From Shinella zoogloeoides (GTDB lineage Bacteria > Pseudomonadota > Alphaproteobacteria > Rhizobiales > Rhizobiaceae): a DNA stretch of 64,000 nucleotides. The position numbers and the translations under genes were made by a program. The notes under the pieces are model-generated. The model searched no databases. It was not told the DNA's origin and saw nothing but the letters and a program-made list of their open reading frames with translations. This document shows positions 25,667-33,694 of the stretch, piece by piece; positions within the stretch are counted from its first letter, which is position 1, and every line of letters starts with the position of its first letter. The stretch spans positions 1,429,501-1,493,500 of the forward strand of contig NZ_CP132311.1 of NCBI RefSeq assembly GCF_030733845.1, in the 5' to 3' direction.

Positions 25667-27475
25667 ATGAGCATGTTGGAAAATGCAGATCCCGTCAGCC
25701 GGGCTTTTCTCGGCGTCGAGCGCTCGGCGACGGGCCAGCGCTGGATGGCGCGCCTCGACCAGGCGGGGGAGAACCGTGCGCTGGCGATGAGCCAGACCCA
25801 CGGCCTGCCGGACCTGATTTCCCGCGTGCTGGCGGGGCGGGGCGTGCCCTTCGAGACGGCGCCGGAATTCCTCGATCCAACGCTGCGCCGCCTCATGCCG
25901 GAACCCTTCAGCCTGATGGACTGCGAGGCCGCGACGGAGCGGCTGGCCCGCGCCATCGAGCGGCGCGAGCGCGTCGCGATCTTCGGCGACTACGACGTGG
26001 ACGGCGCGTCGTCCTCGGCACTGCTCTATCGCTTCCTTGCGCATTTCGGCGTAGAGGCGGAAATCTACATTCCCGACCGCATCTTCGAGGGCTACGGGCC
26101 GAATCCCAATGCCATCGGTCAGCTCATCGAGCGCGGCGCGCAGCTCATCGTCACCGTCGATTGCGGCTCGACGAGCCATGAATCGCTCGCCGTGGCCCGC
26201 GAACGCGGCATCGACGTCGTCGTCATCGACCATCATCAGGTCGGCGAGGACCTGCCGCCGGCTCTGGCGCTCGTCAATCCGAACCGTGAGGACGATCTTT
26301 CGGGGCAGGGACACCTTTCCGCCGCCGGCGTCGTCTTCCTCGTTCTGGTGGCCCTGCAAAGGCTGCTGCGCCAGCGCGGGGATGCCCGCGCCGCGAGCTT
26401 CGATCTCCTCTCGATGCTCGACCTCGTGGCGCTCTCGACGGTCTGCGACGTCGTTCCGCTGAAGGGGCTCAACCGCGCCTATGTGGTGAAGGGCCTCGTT
26501 GCCGCGCGCCATCTCGGCAATGCCGGCTTGACGGCGCTGCTGAAGCAGGCGGGCATCGGCGGACCGGTAACGCCCTACCATCTCGGCTTCCTCGTCGGCC
26601 CGCGCATCAATGCGGGCGGGCGCATCGGCGATGCGGCGCTCGGCAGCCGGCTCCTCACGCTGGACGAGCCGGGCGAGGCCGAACGTATCGCCAAGCAGCT
26701 TGACGAGCTCAACCGCGAGCGTCAGGCCATGGAGGTGGCGATGCTCGCCGAGGCGGAGGCCGAAGCGCAGGCGGAATACGGCACGGGCGAGAATGCCGCG
26801 GTGATTCTGACGGCCCGCGAGGGCTGGCATCCCGGCGTCGTTGGCCTTCTCGCCTCGCGCCTGAAGGACCGTTTCCGCCGCCCCGCCTTCGCCATCGCCT
26901 TTGATCCCTCGGGCAAGGGCACGGGATCGGGACGTTCGATCAGCGGCTTCGATCTCGGCCGCATGGTGCGCGCCGCCGTGGAGGAGGGCATCCTCGTCAA
27001 AGGCGGCGGCCATGCCATGGCGGCGGGCCTGACGGTGGAGCGCGGCAATCTCGGCCGCCTGCGCAGCTTCTTTGAGGAGCGCGCGGAGCGCACCGTGCGC
27101 GATCTGGTGGCCGTCGAGACCCTGAAGATCGACGGCGCCCTCAGCGCGAGCGGCGCGACACTGGCGCTTGCCGACCAGCTCGAACAGGCCGGCCCCTACG
27201 GTTCCGGCCATCCGCAGCCGATCTTCGCGCTGCCGGCGCACCGCATCCGCGACGTGCGCCCCGTTGGCGTCAATCACCTGCGTATCGGCCTTGAAGGCCC
27301 CGACGGCGGCCGGCTCGACGCGATGGCCTTCCGCGCGGCGGAAGCCGATCTCGGGCTTTTCCTGATGAAGGAGCGCGGGAAAGCGGTGCATTTCGCCGGC
27401 ACGCTTTCGGCCGATAGCTGGCAGGGAAGCCGGCGCATGCAGTTCCGCATCCTGGACGCCGCGAAGGCGTTCTGA
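25667..27475 (+). CDS. recJ: Single-strand DNA exonuclease RecJ
   Basis: 5'-to-3' single-strand DNA exonuclease used in recombination and mismatch repair. In the 602-residue protein the DHH phosphoesterase motifs appear in order: FGDYDVDGASS, IVTVDCGS, VVIDHHQVG and DLVALSTVCDVVP. The C-terminal DHHA1 domain has KGGGHAMAAGLTVE and an OB-fold follows. AGGAG lies 6 bases before the ATG at 25667. It starts 92 bases after hom; in several rhizobia I recall glpX between these genes, and it is absent here. Confidence 0.96.
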   Translation: MSMLENADPVSRAFLGVERSATGQRWMARLDQAGENRALAMSQTHGLPDLISRVLAGRGVPFETAPEFLDPTLRRLMPEPFSLMDCEAATERLARAIERRERVAIFGDYDVDGASSSALLYRFLAHFGVEAEIYIPDRIFEGYGPNPNAIGQLIERGAQLIVTVDCGSTSHESLAVARERGIDVVVIDHHQVGEDLPPALALVNPNREDDLSGQGHLSAAGVVFLVLVALQRLLRQRGDARAASFDLLSMLDLVALSTVCDVVPLKGLNRAYVVKGLVAARHLGNAGLTALLKQAGIGGPVTPYHLGFLVGPRINAGGRIGDAALGSRLLTLDEPGEAERIAKQLDELNRERQAMEVAMLAEAEAEAQAEYGTGENAAVILTAREGWHPGVVGLLASRLKDRFRRPAFAIAFDPSGKGTGSGRSISGFDLGRMVRAAVEEGILVKGGGHAMAAGLTVERGNLGRLRSFFEERAERTVRDLVAVETLKIDGALSASGATLALADQLEQAGPYGSGHPQPIFALPAHRIRDVRPVGVNHLRIGLEGPDGGRLDAMAFRAAEADLGLFLMKERGKAVHFAGTLSADSWQGSRRMQFRILDAAKAF

Positions 27476-27511
27476 CGGATAAGATTTCGATGATGATGCG
27501 AGGGAAGACCG

Positions 27512-27586
27512 TGGCACGCCCTAGGGGAGTCGAACCCCTCTTTTCAGAATGAAAATCTGACGTCCTAACCGATAGACGAAGGGCGC
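27512..27586 (-). tRNA. tRNA-Glu (TTC), copy 1
   Basis: A 75-base tRNA with encoded CCA; anticodon loop TTTTCAT gives anticodon TTC. It is identical to the copies at 27725 and 28754. The acceptor stem GCGCCCT with AGGGCGT has a G-U first pair. Confidence 0.95.
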
Positions 27587-27599
27587 GTGCGGTGGGCGT

Positions 27600-27628
27600 T
27601 TTCTAGTCGGCCCCGCCGATTTGCGCAA
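27600..27628 (-). promoter_or_regulatory. Promoter of tRNA-Glu copy 1
   Basis: Minus-strand TTGCGC, 17 bases, TAGAAA, about 14 bases before the tRNA. The 5'-flank CGCCCACCGCAC is shared with the other copies. Confidence 0.55.
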
Positions 27629-27724
27629 GCCTTAAATGCAGGAATTTTCAGTTTTTTCCCGCTTGCACAACCACGCGATTCCACTCTCCGAGCGAGATGA
27701 AGCGATCTGGACTGCGAGGGAAAG

Positions 27725-27799
27725 TGGCACGCCCTAGGGGAGTCGAACCCCTCTTTTCAGAATGAAAATCTGACGTCCTAACCGATAGACGAAGGGCGC
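27725..27799 (-). tRNA. tRNA-Glu (TTC), copy 2
   Basis: Identical to copies 1 and 3 over the whole 75 bases including CCA; anticodon TTC. Confidence 0.95.
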
Positions 27800-27812
27800 G
27801 TGCGGTGGGCGT

Positions 27813-27841
27813 CTTCTAATCAGGCCCGGGCGGATTCGCAA
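27813..27841 (-). promoter_or_regulatory. Promoter of tRNA-Glu copy 2
   Basis: Minus-strand TTGCGA, 17 bases, TAGAAG, then the shared flank GACGCCCACCGCAC before the tRNA. Confidence 0.55.
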
Positions 27842-27922
27842 GACGAAAAATGGCGTTCGGCGGAACTTTTTCAATAACCTGAACAGGTCATGTCAGATCA
27901 GCGGAATTTCGCGCGCAAACGG

Positions 27923-28597
27923 TCAGGGCTTCCGCCCCGTCACCCTCACCATGACATAGGATGGGTAGGTGCGGTTCCACTCCTCGAGCATATCGTAGGG
28001 CACGATATGCTCCGGCGGGACGATCATGCACTGCTCGCCATATTCGGCTGCATCCACCACCAGGCCGGCATCCTCGAAAATAAGCCGCAGGGCTTCCTTG
28101 CTGAATCGGAAGAAATCGTTGGGATGGCCGTGGATGGGAAAGCACTGGTGCGTCACGACGAGAAAGGCCCCACCGGGTTTCAAGACGCGTGCCACTTCCT
28201 TAGCCGCGATCCAGGGTCTTTCCAGATGCTCGAAAACCGCATCGGCGATAAAGCAGCCGAAACGGTCACTCCATTCAGGCGGCAGGGCATGGAGGTCGCC
28301 CAACATATCGACATCCAGGCCATCGCGAATGTCGAGCCTGATATAGTCCTCATGCGGAACCCAGGGGAAGGCGCCGCGGCTGTGTGTGCTGCGCGTCGGA
28401 TCGGATCTGCGTGTGCCGACCTCCAGAACGCTCATGGGTTTGTTGGCGCGGATATTCTGGTTGAAGATGCCGTATGGGTCGACCTGTGGCGTATGAACCT
28501 GCGGCGACAGCATCGGTTTTGGTTGCGGCGCAGCAGCCTGTCGCCTGGAGAAAATCCTCAAGATGCCCCTCGCAATGTTCGGGTTGTGGAACCACAC
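27923..28597 (-). CDS. Class I SAM-dependent methyltransferase
   Basis: A 224-residue methyltransferase. The SAM site is VLEVGTRRSD followed by the acidic strand IRLDIRDGLDVDM, then FIADAVFEHLERPW and VARVLKPGGAFLVVTHQ, the classic post-I and post-II motifs of the Methyltransf_11 type. The acceptor substrate cannot be told; similar proteins act on sugars, lipids or small molecules. It lies alone between tRNA-Glu copies 2 and 3, and appears less GC-rich than neighbouring genes, so it may have been inserted by transfer. The ATG at 28597 gives an N-terminal basic, hydrophobic stretch (NPNIARGILRIFSRR) that may touch the membrane. Confidence 0.82.
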   Translation of the reverse strand: MWFHNPNIARGILRIFSRRQAAAPQPKPMLSPQVHTPQVDPYGIFNQNIRANKPMSVLEVGTRRSDPTRSTHSRGAFPWVPHEDYIRLDIRDGLDVDMLGDLHALPPEWSDRFGCFIADAVFEHLERPWIAAKEVARVLKPGGAFLVVTHQCFPIHGHPNDFFRFSKEALRLIFEDAGLVVDAAEYGEQCMIVPPEHIVPYDMLEEWNRTYPSYVMVRVTGRKP

Positions 28598-28753
28598 GTT
28601 GAATCTCTCTAACAGAAACCCGTCGGCGTCTCTATCGCATCCAGCATGTCGCTGTTGGCGATCCCATGGTTTTCGTTGGGCTGGAGCAGATTCCAGGCGA
28701 AAAACGATATCGTTCGCCGAAATGCAGCAGGATCATATTTCTGGAGAGGACCG

Positions 28754-28828
28754 TGGCACGCCCTAGGGGAGTCGAACCCCTCTTTTCAGAATGAAAATCT
28801 GACGTCCTAACCGATAGACGAAGGGCGC
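28754..28828 (-). tRNA. tRNA-Glu (TTC), copy 3
   Basis: Identical to copies 1 and 2, including CCA. It is separated from them by the methyltransferase gene. Confidence 0.95.
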
Positions 28829-28841
28829 ATGCGGTGGGCGT

Positions 28842-28870
28842 CTTATAGAAGGGCCTTTTGCCTTCCGCAA
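28842..28870 (-). promoter_or_regulatory. Promoter of tRNA-Glu copy 3
   Basis: Minus-strand TTGCGG (28870 to 28865), 17 bases, TATAAG (28847 to 28842); the best of the three tRNA-Glu promoters. Confidence 0.6.
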
Positions 28871-28900
28871 GCGGGAAAAAGCCGTTGCGACAAAAAAATG

Positions 28901-28923
28901 AAAAGCCGCCCGGAGGCGGCCTT
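28901..28923 (-). terminator. Terminator after the M15-type lipoprotein gene
   Basis: GCCGCC (28905-28910) pairs with GGCGGC (28915-28920) around a 4-base loop. On the minus strand it is followed by TTTTCATTTTTTTG. It is 45 bases past the stop at 28968. Confidence 0.75.
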
Positions 28924-28967
28924 TGATGCGGGAAATGGCATCCATCCCAGTGGTTTAGCGGTATCCG

Positions 28968-30287
28968 TCACTTGCGCCGACGGCAGCGCCAGTTCCAGTC
29001 ACGCTCCGGCCCGATGTCGATATGCACGGATTCGGTATGGCAATAGGTGCCGACGCCGCCGCGGCCCGGCATGCTGCGCAGGTAGTCCGCAAGCTCCCAT
29101 TTGGTCACGCCGGAGATCTGGATGTCCGCTGCCTCGCAGCGCGTGTGCAAAGACTGTTTCGCACGGTTGACCTTGATGCCGCGCAGGCCGGAGGTGACGA
29201 TGATCGGCTTGTCATAGTGCTTCTCGATCGTCTTCAGCACCTGCAGCAGCTCCGGCTTGAAACAGCCGGTCTTCACCTTCTCGGTCTGCAGCCAGAGGCC
29301 GTTCGGCGCAAGGCGCGCAAGGCCGGCAAGCGAGGCGACTTCCTTGAACTGCGGCGCATCGTCCTCGACCTCCTCGGCCTCGGAATGATCCGTCGAATCG
29401 GTCGCCATAAGCGCATTGCCGGTCTTCACGCCGGGCAGGGTGCCGAGCGAGGCCATCTGCGTGGTGTTGGCGGTGTCGCGGTTCAGCACGCGGCGCGGCT
29501 TTTGCGCGAAGCGGTCGCCGTCGAATTCGCCCTTGGCCTCGCGCTTGCTGGCGAAGAGCGAGGCGAGCGTGAGCGTCTTGCGATTTTGGTCTTTCGTCTG
29601 CGTCGCCGTTTCCGGCAGGGCAACGGCGGCGCCGTCCTCCGCCGGCGCGGCGAGCGCCATGTCCGCCGCGTTGCCGTTCGCCGTTTCCGCGACGAGCGCC
29701 GTGCGCGCCGTCTTCGGGATCGGGACGTTCTCCGGCAGGATGACGGCTTGTTCACCGCCCGGCGTCACGAGCGGCTGCTGCGCGGACGAATCGACCCGCG
29801 GCATGTCCTCGACGGGCAGGCGACCGCTCTGGTCGCCGCCCTGCGCCGCGCCGGAACTGGCATAGAGACTGTTGACGGCTGCGTTCGTGCCTCCGGTCTG
29901 CGCGCTATAGGCCGTGCCGGTCGGCGTGACCTGGCCGCCGTTGGAATAGATGCTCGCCTTGCCGGCATTGAGCGTGGTCGGCTGCATGACGAGGCCGGCC
30001 ACATCGTTGCCCGCTTCGCCGGCTGCCTGCTGGTCGGTCGCGCCTGCCGCATCGGCCGTGGCATGTGCACCCTGAGCCGATCCATCGGCAGCCACCACCG
30101 GCGTAGTGGTTTCGTCGCTGCTGCCTTCGGCGACGGTCTCGTCGCTTTCCTGCGCGGCCTTCATGTCCGCGCGCATATCCGTGGAGACTGCGGAAACGCA
30201 GCCCGAGAGCGTGGCAACCGAGACGGCCAGCAGCAATCCATACCGCAGCGTCTTGAGGCGCGGCCACTTTCCCTGCGTGTCCTGCAA
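28968..30287 (-). CDS. YcbK/DUF882-type M15 peptidase lipoprotein
   Basis: A 439-residue envelope protein. A signal peptide ends in a lipobox (TLSGC, Cys about 30). A long low-complexity Ala/Thr/Gly/Gln-rich region follows (about 40-310) and the C-terminal domain (about 330-439) is of the YcbK/DUF882 type. Its zinc ligands are visible as SLHTRCEAAD and SVHIDIG, with TSGLRGIKVN before them. Such enzymes are D-Ala peptidases on peptidoglycan; the specific bond here is inferred. The domain ends in the basic tail RDWNWRCRRRK. The rest of the protein is probably an extended linker to the outer membrane. Confidence 0.84.
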   Translation of the reverse strand: MQDTQGKWPRLKTLRYGLLLAVSVATLSGCVSAVSTDMRADMKAAQESDETVAEGSSDETTTPVVAADGSAQGAHATADAAGATDQQAAGEAGNDVAGLVMQPTTLNAGKASIYSNGGQVTPTGTAYSAQTGGTNAAVNSLYASSGAAQGGDQSGRLPVEDMPRVDSSAQQPLVTPGGEQAVILPENVPIPKTARTALVAETANGNAADMALAAPAEDGAAVALPETATQTKDQNRKTLTLASLFASKREAKGEFDGDRFAQKPRRVLNRDTANTTQMASLGTLPGVKTGNALMATDSTDHSEAEEVEDDAPQFKEVASLAGLARLAPNGLWLQTEKVKTGCFKPELLQVLKTIEKHYDKPIIVTSGLRGIKVNRAKQSLHTRCEAADIQISGVTKWELADYLRSMPGRGGVGTYCHTESVHIDIGPERDWNWRCRRRK

Positions 30288-30357
30288 AGGCTTTCCCCCG
30301 CTTTCGACGTTCGGGCCCCCGGTCTTGCCGCCGGTCGGGCCATTTCTTCAAACAGTC

Positions 30358-30402
30358 GCAACCGCAATTGAGAAAAGCCGAAAAGGGCCAAGTTGCGGTT
30401 GC
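30358..30402. repeat. 10-bp inverted repeat upstream of the M15 gene
   Basis: GCAACCGCAA (30358-30367) is repeated inverted as TTGCGGTTGC (30393-30402), 25 bases apart. The surrounding 332-base gap (30288-30619) shows no gene. The repeat lies about 70-115 bases before the M15 lipoprotein start and could be a regulator site. Confidence 0.45.
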
Positions 30403-30619
30403 TGCGATGTTACCGTTTCGGCCGATCCTGTAAAGGCCGAAGCGTGTGAAGCCGTGGAACGCGGAACGGAAGCATCCGGCTCGGGAATCGGCCGGAAACG
30501 CCCCCTCACGCTGGCGATCGACCGGAACGGCAAGAATCTTCCGGTCAAATAAGGCGAAACGATGGTTTCTTACCGTCGATATAGGGCGCCAGCTTTGCCC
30601 GGAGCTTGCGTCAGATGGC

Positions 30620-31060
30620 TTACCAGGCGCCGGTATTGCCCATCGAGGCCCAGGGCTCGGCCGGTGCGAGGCTTTCGCCCTTCTGGAGGATTTCGATGGA
30701 GATGCCGTCGGGCGAGCGCACGAACGCCATGTGGCCGTCGCGCGGCGGGCGATTGATGGTGACGCCGTTGTCCATCAGCTTCCGGCAGATCGCGTAGATA
30801 TCATCGACCTCGTAGGCGAGGTGGCCGAAATTCCGGCCGCCGGCATAGTCCTCGCTGTCCCAATTGTAGGTGAGTTCCAGGCAGGGCGCCGCGTTTTCGC
30901 GCGCCGCCGCGACATCCTCCGGCGCTGCCAGGAAGATCAGCGTGAAGCGGCCCTTTTCGTTCTCGTAGCGGCGAACCTCTTCAAGACCGAAAAGCGTGCA
31001 GTAGAAATGGAGGGACTGGTCGACGTCTTTGACGCGGACCATCGTGTGAAGATAACGCAT
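30620..31060 (-). CDS. gloA: Lactoylglutathione lyase (glyoxalase I)
   Basis: Converts the methylglyoxal–glutathione adduct to lactoylglutathione, the first step in methylglyoxal detoxification. The 146-residue protein begins RYLHTMVRVKD (His ligand), with the other metal ligands in CLELTYNW (Glu), FGHLAYEV (His) and ISIEILQKG (Glu). The length fits the short, Ni/Co-type bacterial GloA. It reads alone on the minus strand, divergent from the cold-shock gene. Confidence 0.94.
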   Translation of the reverse strand: MRYLHTMVRVKDVDQSLHFYCTLFGLEEVRRYENEKGRFTLIFLAAPEDVAAARENAAPCLELTYNWDSEDYAGGRNFGHLAYEVDDIYAICRKLMDNGVTINRPPRDGHMAFVRSPDGISIEILQKGESLAPAEPWASMGNTGAW

Positions 31061-31253
31061 GGAAAAATCCTCTAAAAGGGAATCGCCTGAAGATTAGGTT
31101 TTTGTCAGCCTCAGGCAAGCCTTGCGGCCTACCAATGGTGACAGCAAAACTTTCAAGGGGGCTTGCGCACTCGCATCGGGACAATGTTATTCTGGTTATC
31201 AAGAATCAGTTAACCGTAACTCATGTGACGCGTAAACGAGGGGCTGGCAGGTC

Positions 31254-31832
31254 ATGGTGGACAGGGTGTCTTCAAAGGAAATCACAGCGCGTGATGACCA
31301 GAGCAATGACGCTGTCGATCTGATCGAGATCACCGGCGTCATCAAGTGGTTCGACGTCGCCAAGGGCTTCGGCTTCATCGTGCCCGACAACGGCATGCAG
31401 GACGTGTTGCTGCACGTCACCTGCCTGCGCCGGGACGGCTATCAGACGGTGCTGGAAGGCACGCGCGTCGTCGCGCTGATCCAGAAGCGCGACCGCGGCT
31501 ACCAGACCTTCCGCATTCTTTCCATGGACCAGTCGACGGCCGTGCATCCCTCGCAGATGCCGCCGGTCAAGACCCATGTGCAGGTCACGCCCTCGAGCGG
31601 GCTGGAGCGTGTGCTGGTGAAATGGTTCAACCGTACCAAGGGCTTCGGCTTCCTGACGCGCGGCGAAGGCACGGAAGACATCTTCATCCATATGGAGACG
31701 CTGCGCCGCTTCGGCCTGACCGAACTGCGCCCCGGCCAGGTCGTCCTGGTACGCTTCGGTGATGGCGACAAGGGGCTGATGGCTGCGGAAATCCACCCCG
31801 ACATGCCGGCTCCGGGCGGCAGGGCGCATTGA
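31254..31832 (+). CDS. Tandem cold-shock domain protein
   Basis: A 192-residue RNA/DNA-binding protein with two cold-shock domains. CSD 1 (about 24-90) has GVIKWFDVAKGFGFIVPD and VLLHVT; CSD 2 (about 122-185) has VLVKWFNRTKGFGFLTR and IFIHME. In CSD 1 the RNP2 motif is VLLHV in place of the usual VFVHF, so its binding surface may differ. Double CSD proteins of this length occur across the Rhizobiales and may act as mRNA chaperones. Its stop overlaps the next start by one base. Confidence 0.92.
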   Translation: MVDRVSSKEITARDDQSNDAVDLIEITGVIKWFDVAKGFGFIVPDNGMQDVLLHVTCLRRDGYQTVLEGTRVVALIQKRDRGYQTFRILSMDQSTAVHPSQMPPVKTHVQVTPSSGLERVLVKWFNRTKGFGFLTRGEGTEDIFIHMETLRRFGLTELRPGQVVLVRFGDGDKGLMAAEIHPDMPAPGGRAH

Positions 31833-32332
31833 TGATGCGCTTGGCGCGGGGCCTTGGTGCGGCACGTCTGGCAAGCGCCGTCATGGCGCTTTTTCTTTGC
31901 GTTTCCGTCACCGCCGCGCGCGCGGAAGAAAAATTCGACACGCAGCCGCTGACGATCGTCACGAGAGACGGCAAGAGCCATGCCTTCACGGTGGAGCTTG
32001 CCGTGACGCCGCGCCAGCGCGAGCAGGGGCTGATGAATCGCAGGGAGATGGCCGAGGACCGCGGCATGCTCTTCGCCTTCGGCGAGACGCGGCAGGTCTT
32101 CATGTGGATGAAGAACACCTATCTGCCGCTCGACATGCTGTTCCTCGGCAAGGACGGCAAGATCCGCACGATCAAGGAAAACGCCGAGCCGCTTTCCGAA
32201 GCGATCATCGATTCGAAAGGGCCGATCGACTACGTGCTGGAACTGAACGGCGGCACCGTGAAACGCCTCGGCATCCGCACCGGCAACCGCGTCGAGAACG
32301 AGCTGATTCAGTCCCTGCGCAAGGCGCAGTAG
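31832..32332 (+). CDS. DUF192 exported protein
   Basis: A 166-residue protein with a signal peptide cleaved near TAARA|EE (about residue 28), so it is periplasmic. The remainder is one DUF192 domain with the landmarks RQREQGLMNRREM, GMLFAFGETR, MWMKNTYLPLDMLFL and VLELNGGTVKRLGI. The function of the family is unknown. It overlaps the cold-shock gene by one base (TGATG), so the two are translationally coupled. An alternative ATG is 3 bases later. Confidence 0.9.
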   Translation: MMRLARGLGAARLASAVMALFLCVSVTAARAEEKFDTQPLTIVTRDGKSHAFTVELAVTPRQREQGLMNRREMAEDRGMLFAFGETRQVFMWMKNTYLPLDMLFLGKDGKIRTIKENAEPLSEAIIDSKGPIDYVLELNGGTVKRLGIRTGNRVENELIQSLRKAQ

Positions 32333-32393
32333 AAGGCCGGCGGCCAGTTTCTGTCAGCAATCAAAGAGAATGCGGACGATCTGCGGGCGAATA

Positions 32394-32470
32394 TGGCGAC
32401 CCCTGCAGGGCTCGAACCTGCGACATTCTGCTTAGAAGGCAGATGCTCTATCCAGCTGAGCTAAGGGGCC
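32394..32470 (-). tRNA. tRNA-Arg (TCT)
   Basis: A 77-base tRNA with CCA. The acceptor stem GGCCCCT pairs with GGGGTC-type sequence, the anticodon loop CTTCTAA gives anticodon TCT. It starts 9 bases after the stop of the NDUFS4-like gene on the same strand, so it may be processed from that transcript. Confidence 0.93.
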
Positions 32471-32479
32471 GATGGGACC

Positions 32480-32785
32480 TCAGTGGGTCCAGGGCTGCAT
32501 GCGGTTGAAGCGGAAGTTGTCCGGATAGGCGACGCGCTTGCGGGTCGCTTCCTTCGGCTCGATCAGGCGGTATTCGATGCCCTTGCGCTCGGCATAGGCA
32601 ATCGCCTCCTCGCTGGTCTCGAAGGTCAGCTTCACCTGCTGGAACATGTCGCCGGAGCTCGTATAGCCCATGATCGGGTCGATCGTCCGCGGTTTTTCGG
32701 CATCGAACTCCAGAACCCATAGATGAGTCTTGGCCTTGCCGGACTGCATGGCTGTCTTGGCGGGACGATAGATCTTCGCGGTCAT
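32480..32785 (-). CDS. NDUFS4-type complex I accessory subunit
   Basis: A 101-residue protein matching the ETC complex I subunit family (homologue of mitochondrial NDUFS4). Landmarks are AKIYRPAKTAMQSGKAKT, WVLEFD, GYTSSGDMFQQVKLTFETSEEAIAYAERKGIEY and FRFNRMQPWTH, the family's C-terminal end. It should bind the peripheral arm of NADH dehydrogenase near the NADH end. ATG 32785 is chosen because the open frame upstream to 32896 has no family similarity. The gene lies between tRNA-Pro and tRNA-Arg on the same strand. Confidence 0.95.
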   Translation of the reverse strand: MTAKIYRPAKTAMQSGKAKTHLWVLEFDAEKPRTIDPIMGYTSSGDMFQQVKLTFETSEEAIAYAERKGIEYRLIEPKEATRKRVAYPDNFRFNRMQPWTH

Positions 32786-32914
32786 CGAAGCGGCTCCAGA
32801 ATTCTCGCATAAAGGCGCACCGTTCCGCCGGCGCGCGTTCGAGAATGCATAACCCGAATTCCGTAAAGGGGAAATGACCGGAAGAGCATTTGGCATCGAA
32901 ACGCCCGCCGGACG

Positions 32915-32991
<77 letters not shown>

Positions 32992-33008
32992 TCCGTCCCG
33001 GCGATGGG

Positions 33009-33037
33009 GAGATACACGCATCCGCTTGACGTCGCAA
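33009..33037 (-). promoter_or_regulatory. Promoter of tRNA-Pro
   Basis: Minus-strand TTGCGA (33037 to 33032), 17 bases, TATCTC (33014 to 33009), 17 bases before the tRNA. The -35 box matches the tRNA-Glu promoters. Confidence 0.55.
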
Positions 33038-33138
33038 CAGCAAATGGCCTCTTTCTGGATGTTGTTACAGGGAAACTGTCTTTCCGGGCGATGGCGATTC
33101 GGCCCGATCGTCGCAGATAAAGAATGCCGCGAGAATAT

Positions 33139-33681
33139 ATGCTCAAGAAGATCCTGTTCATCACCCTCCTGCTGGTCGCCGCCCTGTTTGCCTACACCAA
33201 GGTCATGGCCCGCATCGGCTCGGGCGAGCCGCCGCAGATGCGTGCCGCTGACCAGCGGGCGGATCGGATCACGGTTGAAAAAGCGAAGCGGCAAATGACC
33301 CTTCTGCGGGACGGTAAGGTCCTGAACACGTATCGCATCTCGCTGGGGCGCGATGGCGACGGCGGGCACAAGCGGCGGGAAGGCGACCAGAGGACGCCGG
33401 AAGGAACGTATGTCATCGACTGGCGCAATCCGCGATCGTTGGCGCATCTGAGCCTGCATATTTCCTACCCGGATGCGAAGGACAAGCAGGCCGCGGATGC
33501 CGCCGGCTACGCTCCCGGCGGCAATATCATGATCCACGGCCTTGCCAATGGCTGGGGCTGGCTCGCGCCGGTGCATCATCTCTGGGACTGGACCGACGGA
33601 TGCATCGCCGTCACCGATGCGCAGATGCGCGAGATATGGGCGACGGTGCCCGACGGTACGCCGATCACCATTCGCCCGTAA
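33139..33681 (+). CDS. L,D-transpeptidase family protein
   Basis: A 180-residue envelope protein with an N-terminal membrane anchor (MLKKILFITLLLVAALFAY). The YkuD-type catalytic region shows IMIHGLANG and TDGCIAV, with the nucleophile Cys at about 158. The usual SHGC/THGC reads TDGC, as in the YafK-like branch, so it may cut or transfer the protein–peptidoglycan link rather than make 3-3 cross-links; this is inference. An in-frame ATG at 33124 would add five residues, MPREY. The start is not decided by an obvious ribosome binding site. Confidence 0.85.
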   Translation: MLKKILFITLLLVAALFAYTKVMARIGSGEPPQMRAADQRADRITVEKAKRQMTLLRDGKVLNTYRISLGRDGDGGHKRREGDQRTPEGTYVIDWRNPRSLAHLSLHISYPDAKDKQAADAAGYAPGGNIMIHGLANGWGWLAPVHHLWDWTDGCIAVTDAQMREIWATVPDGTPITIRP

Positions 33682-33694
33682 TCGCTGGCTCGGC

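Noticed and set aside
27725..28828. Genomic island or integrase at the tRNA-Glu repeats
   Set aside because: No integrase, transposase or flanking att-like repeats other than the tRNA copies themselves; only one gene is inserted.
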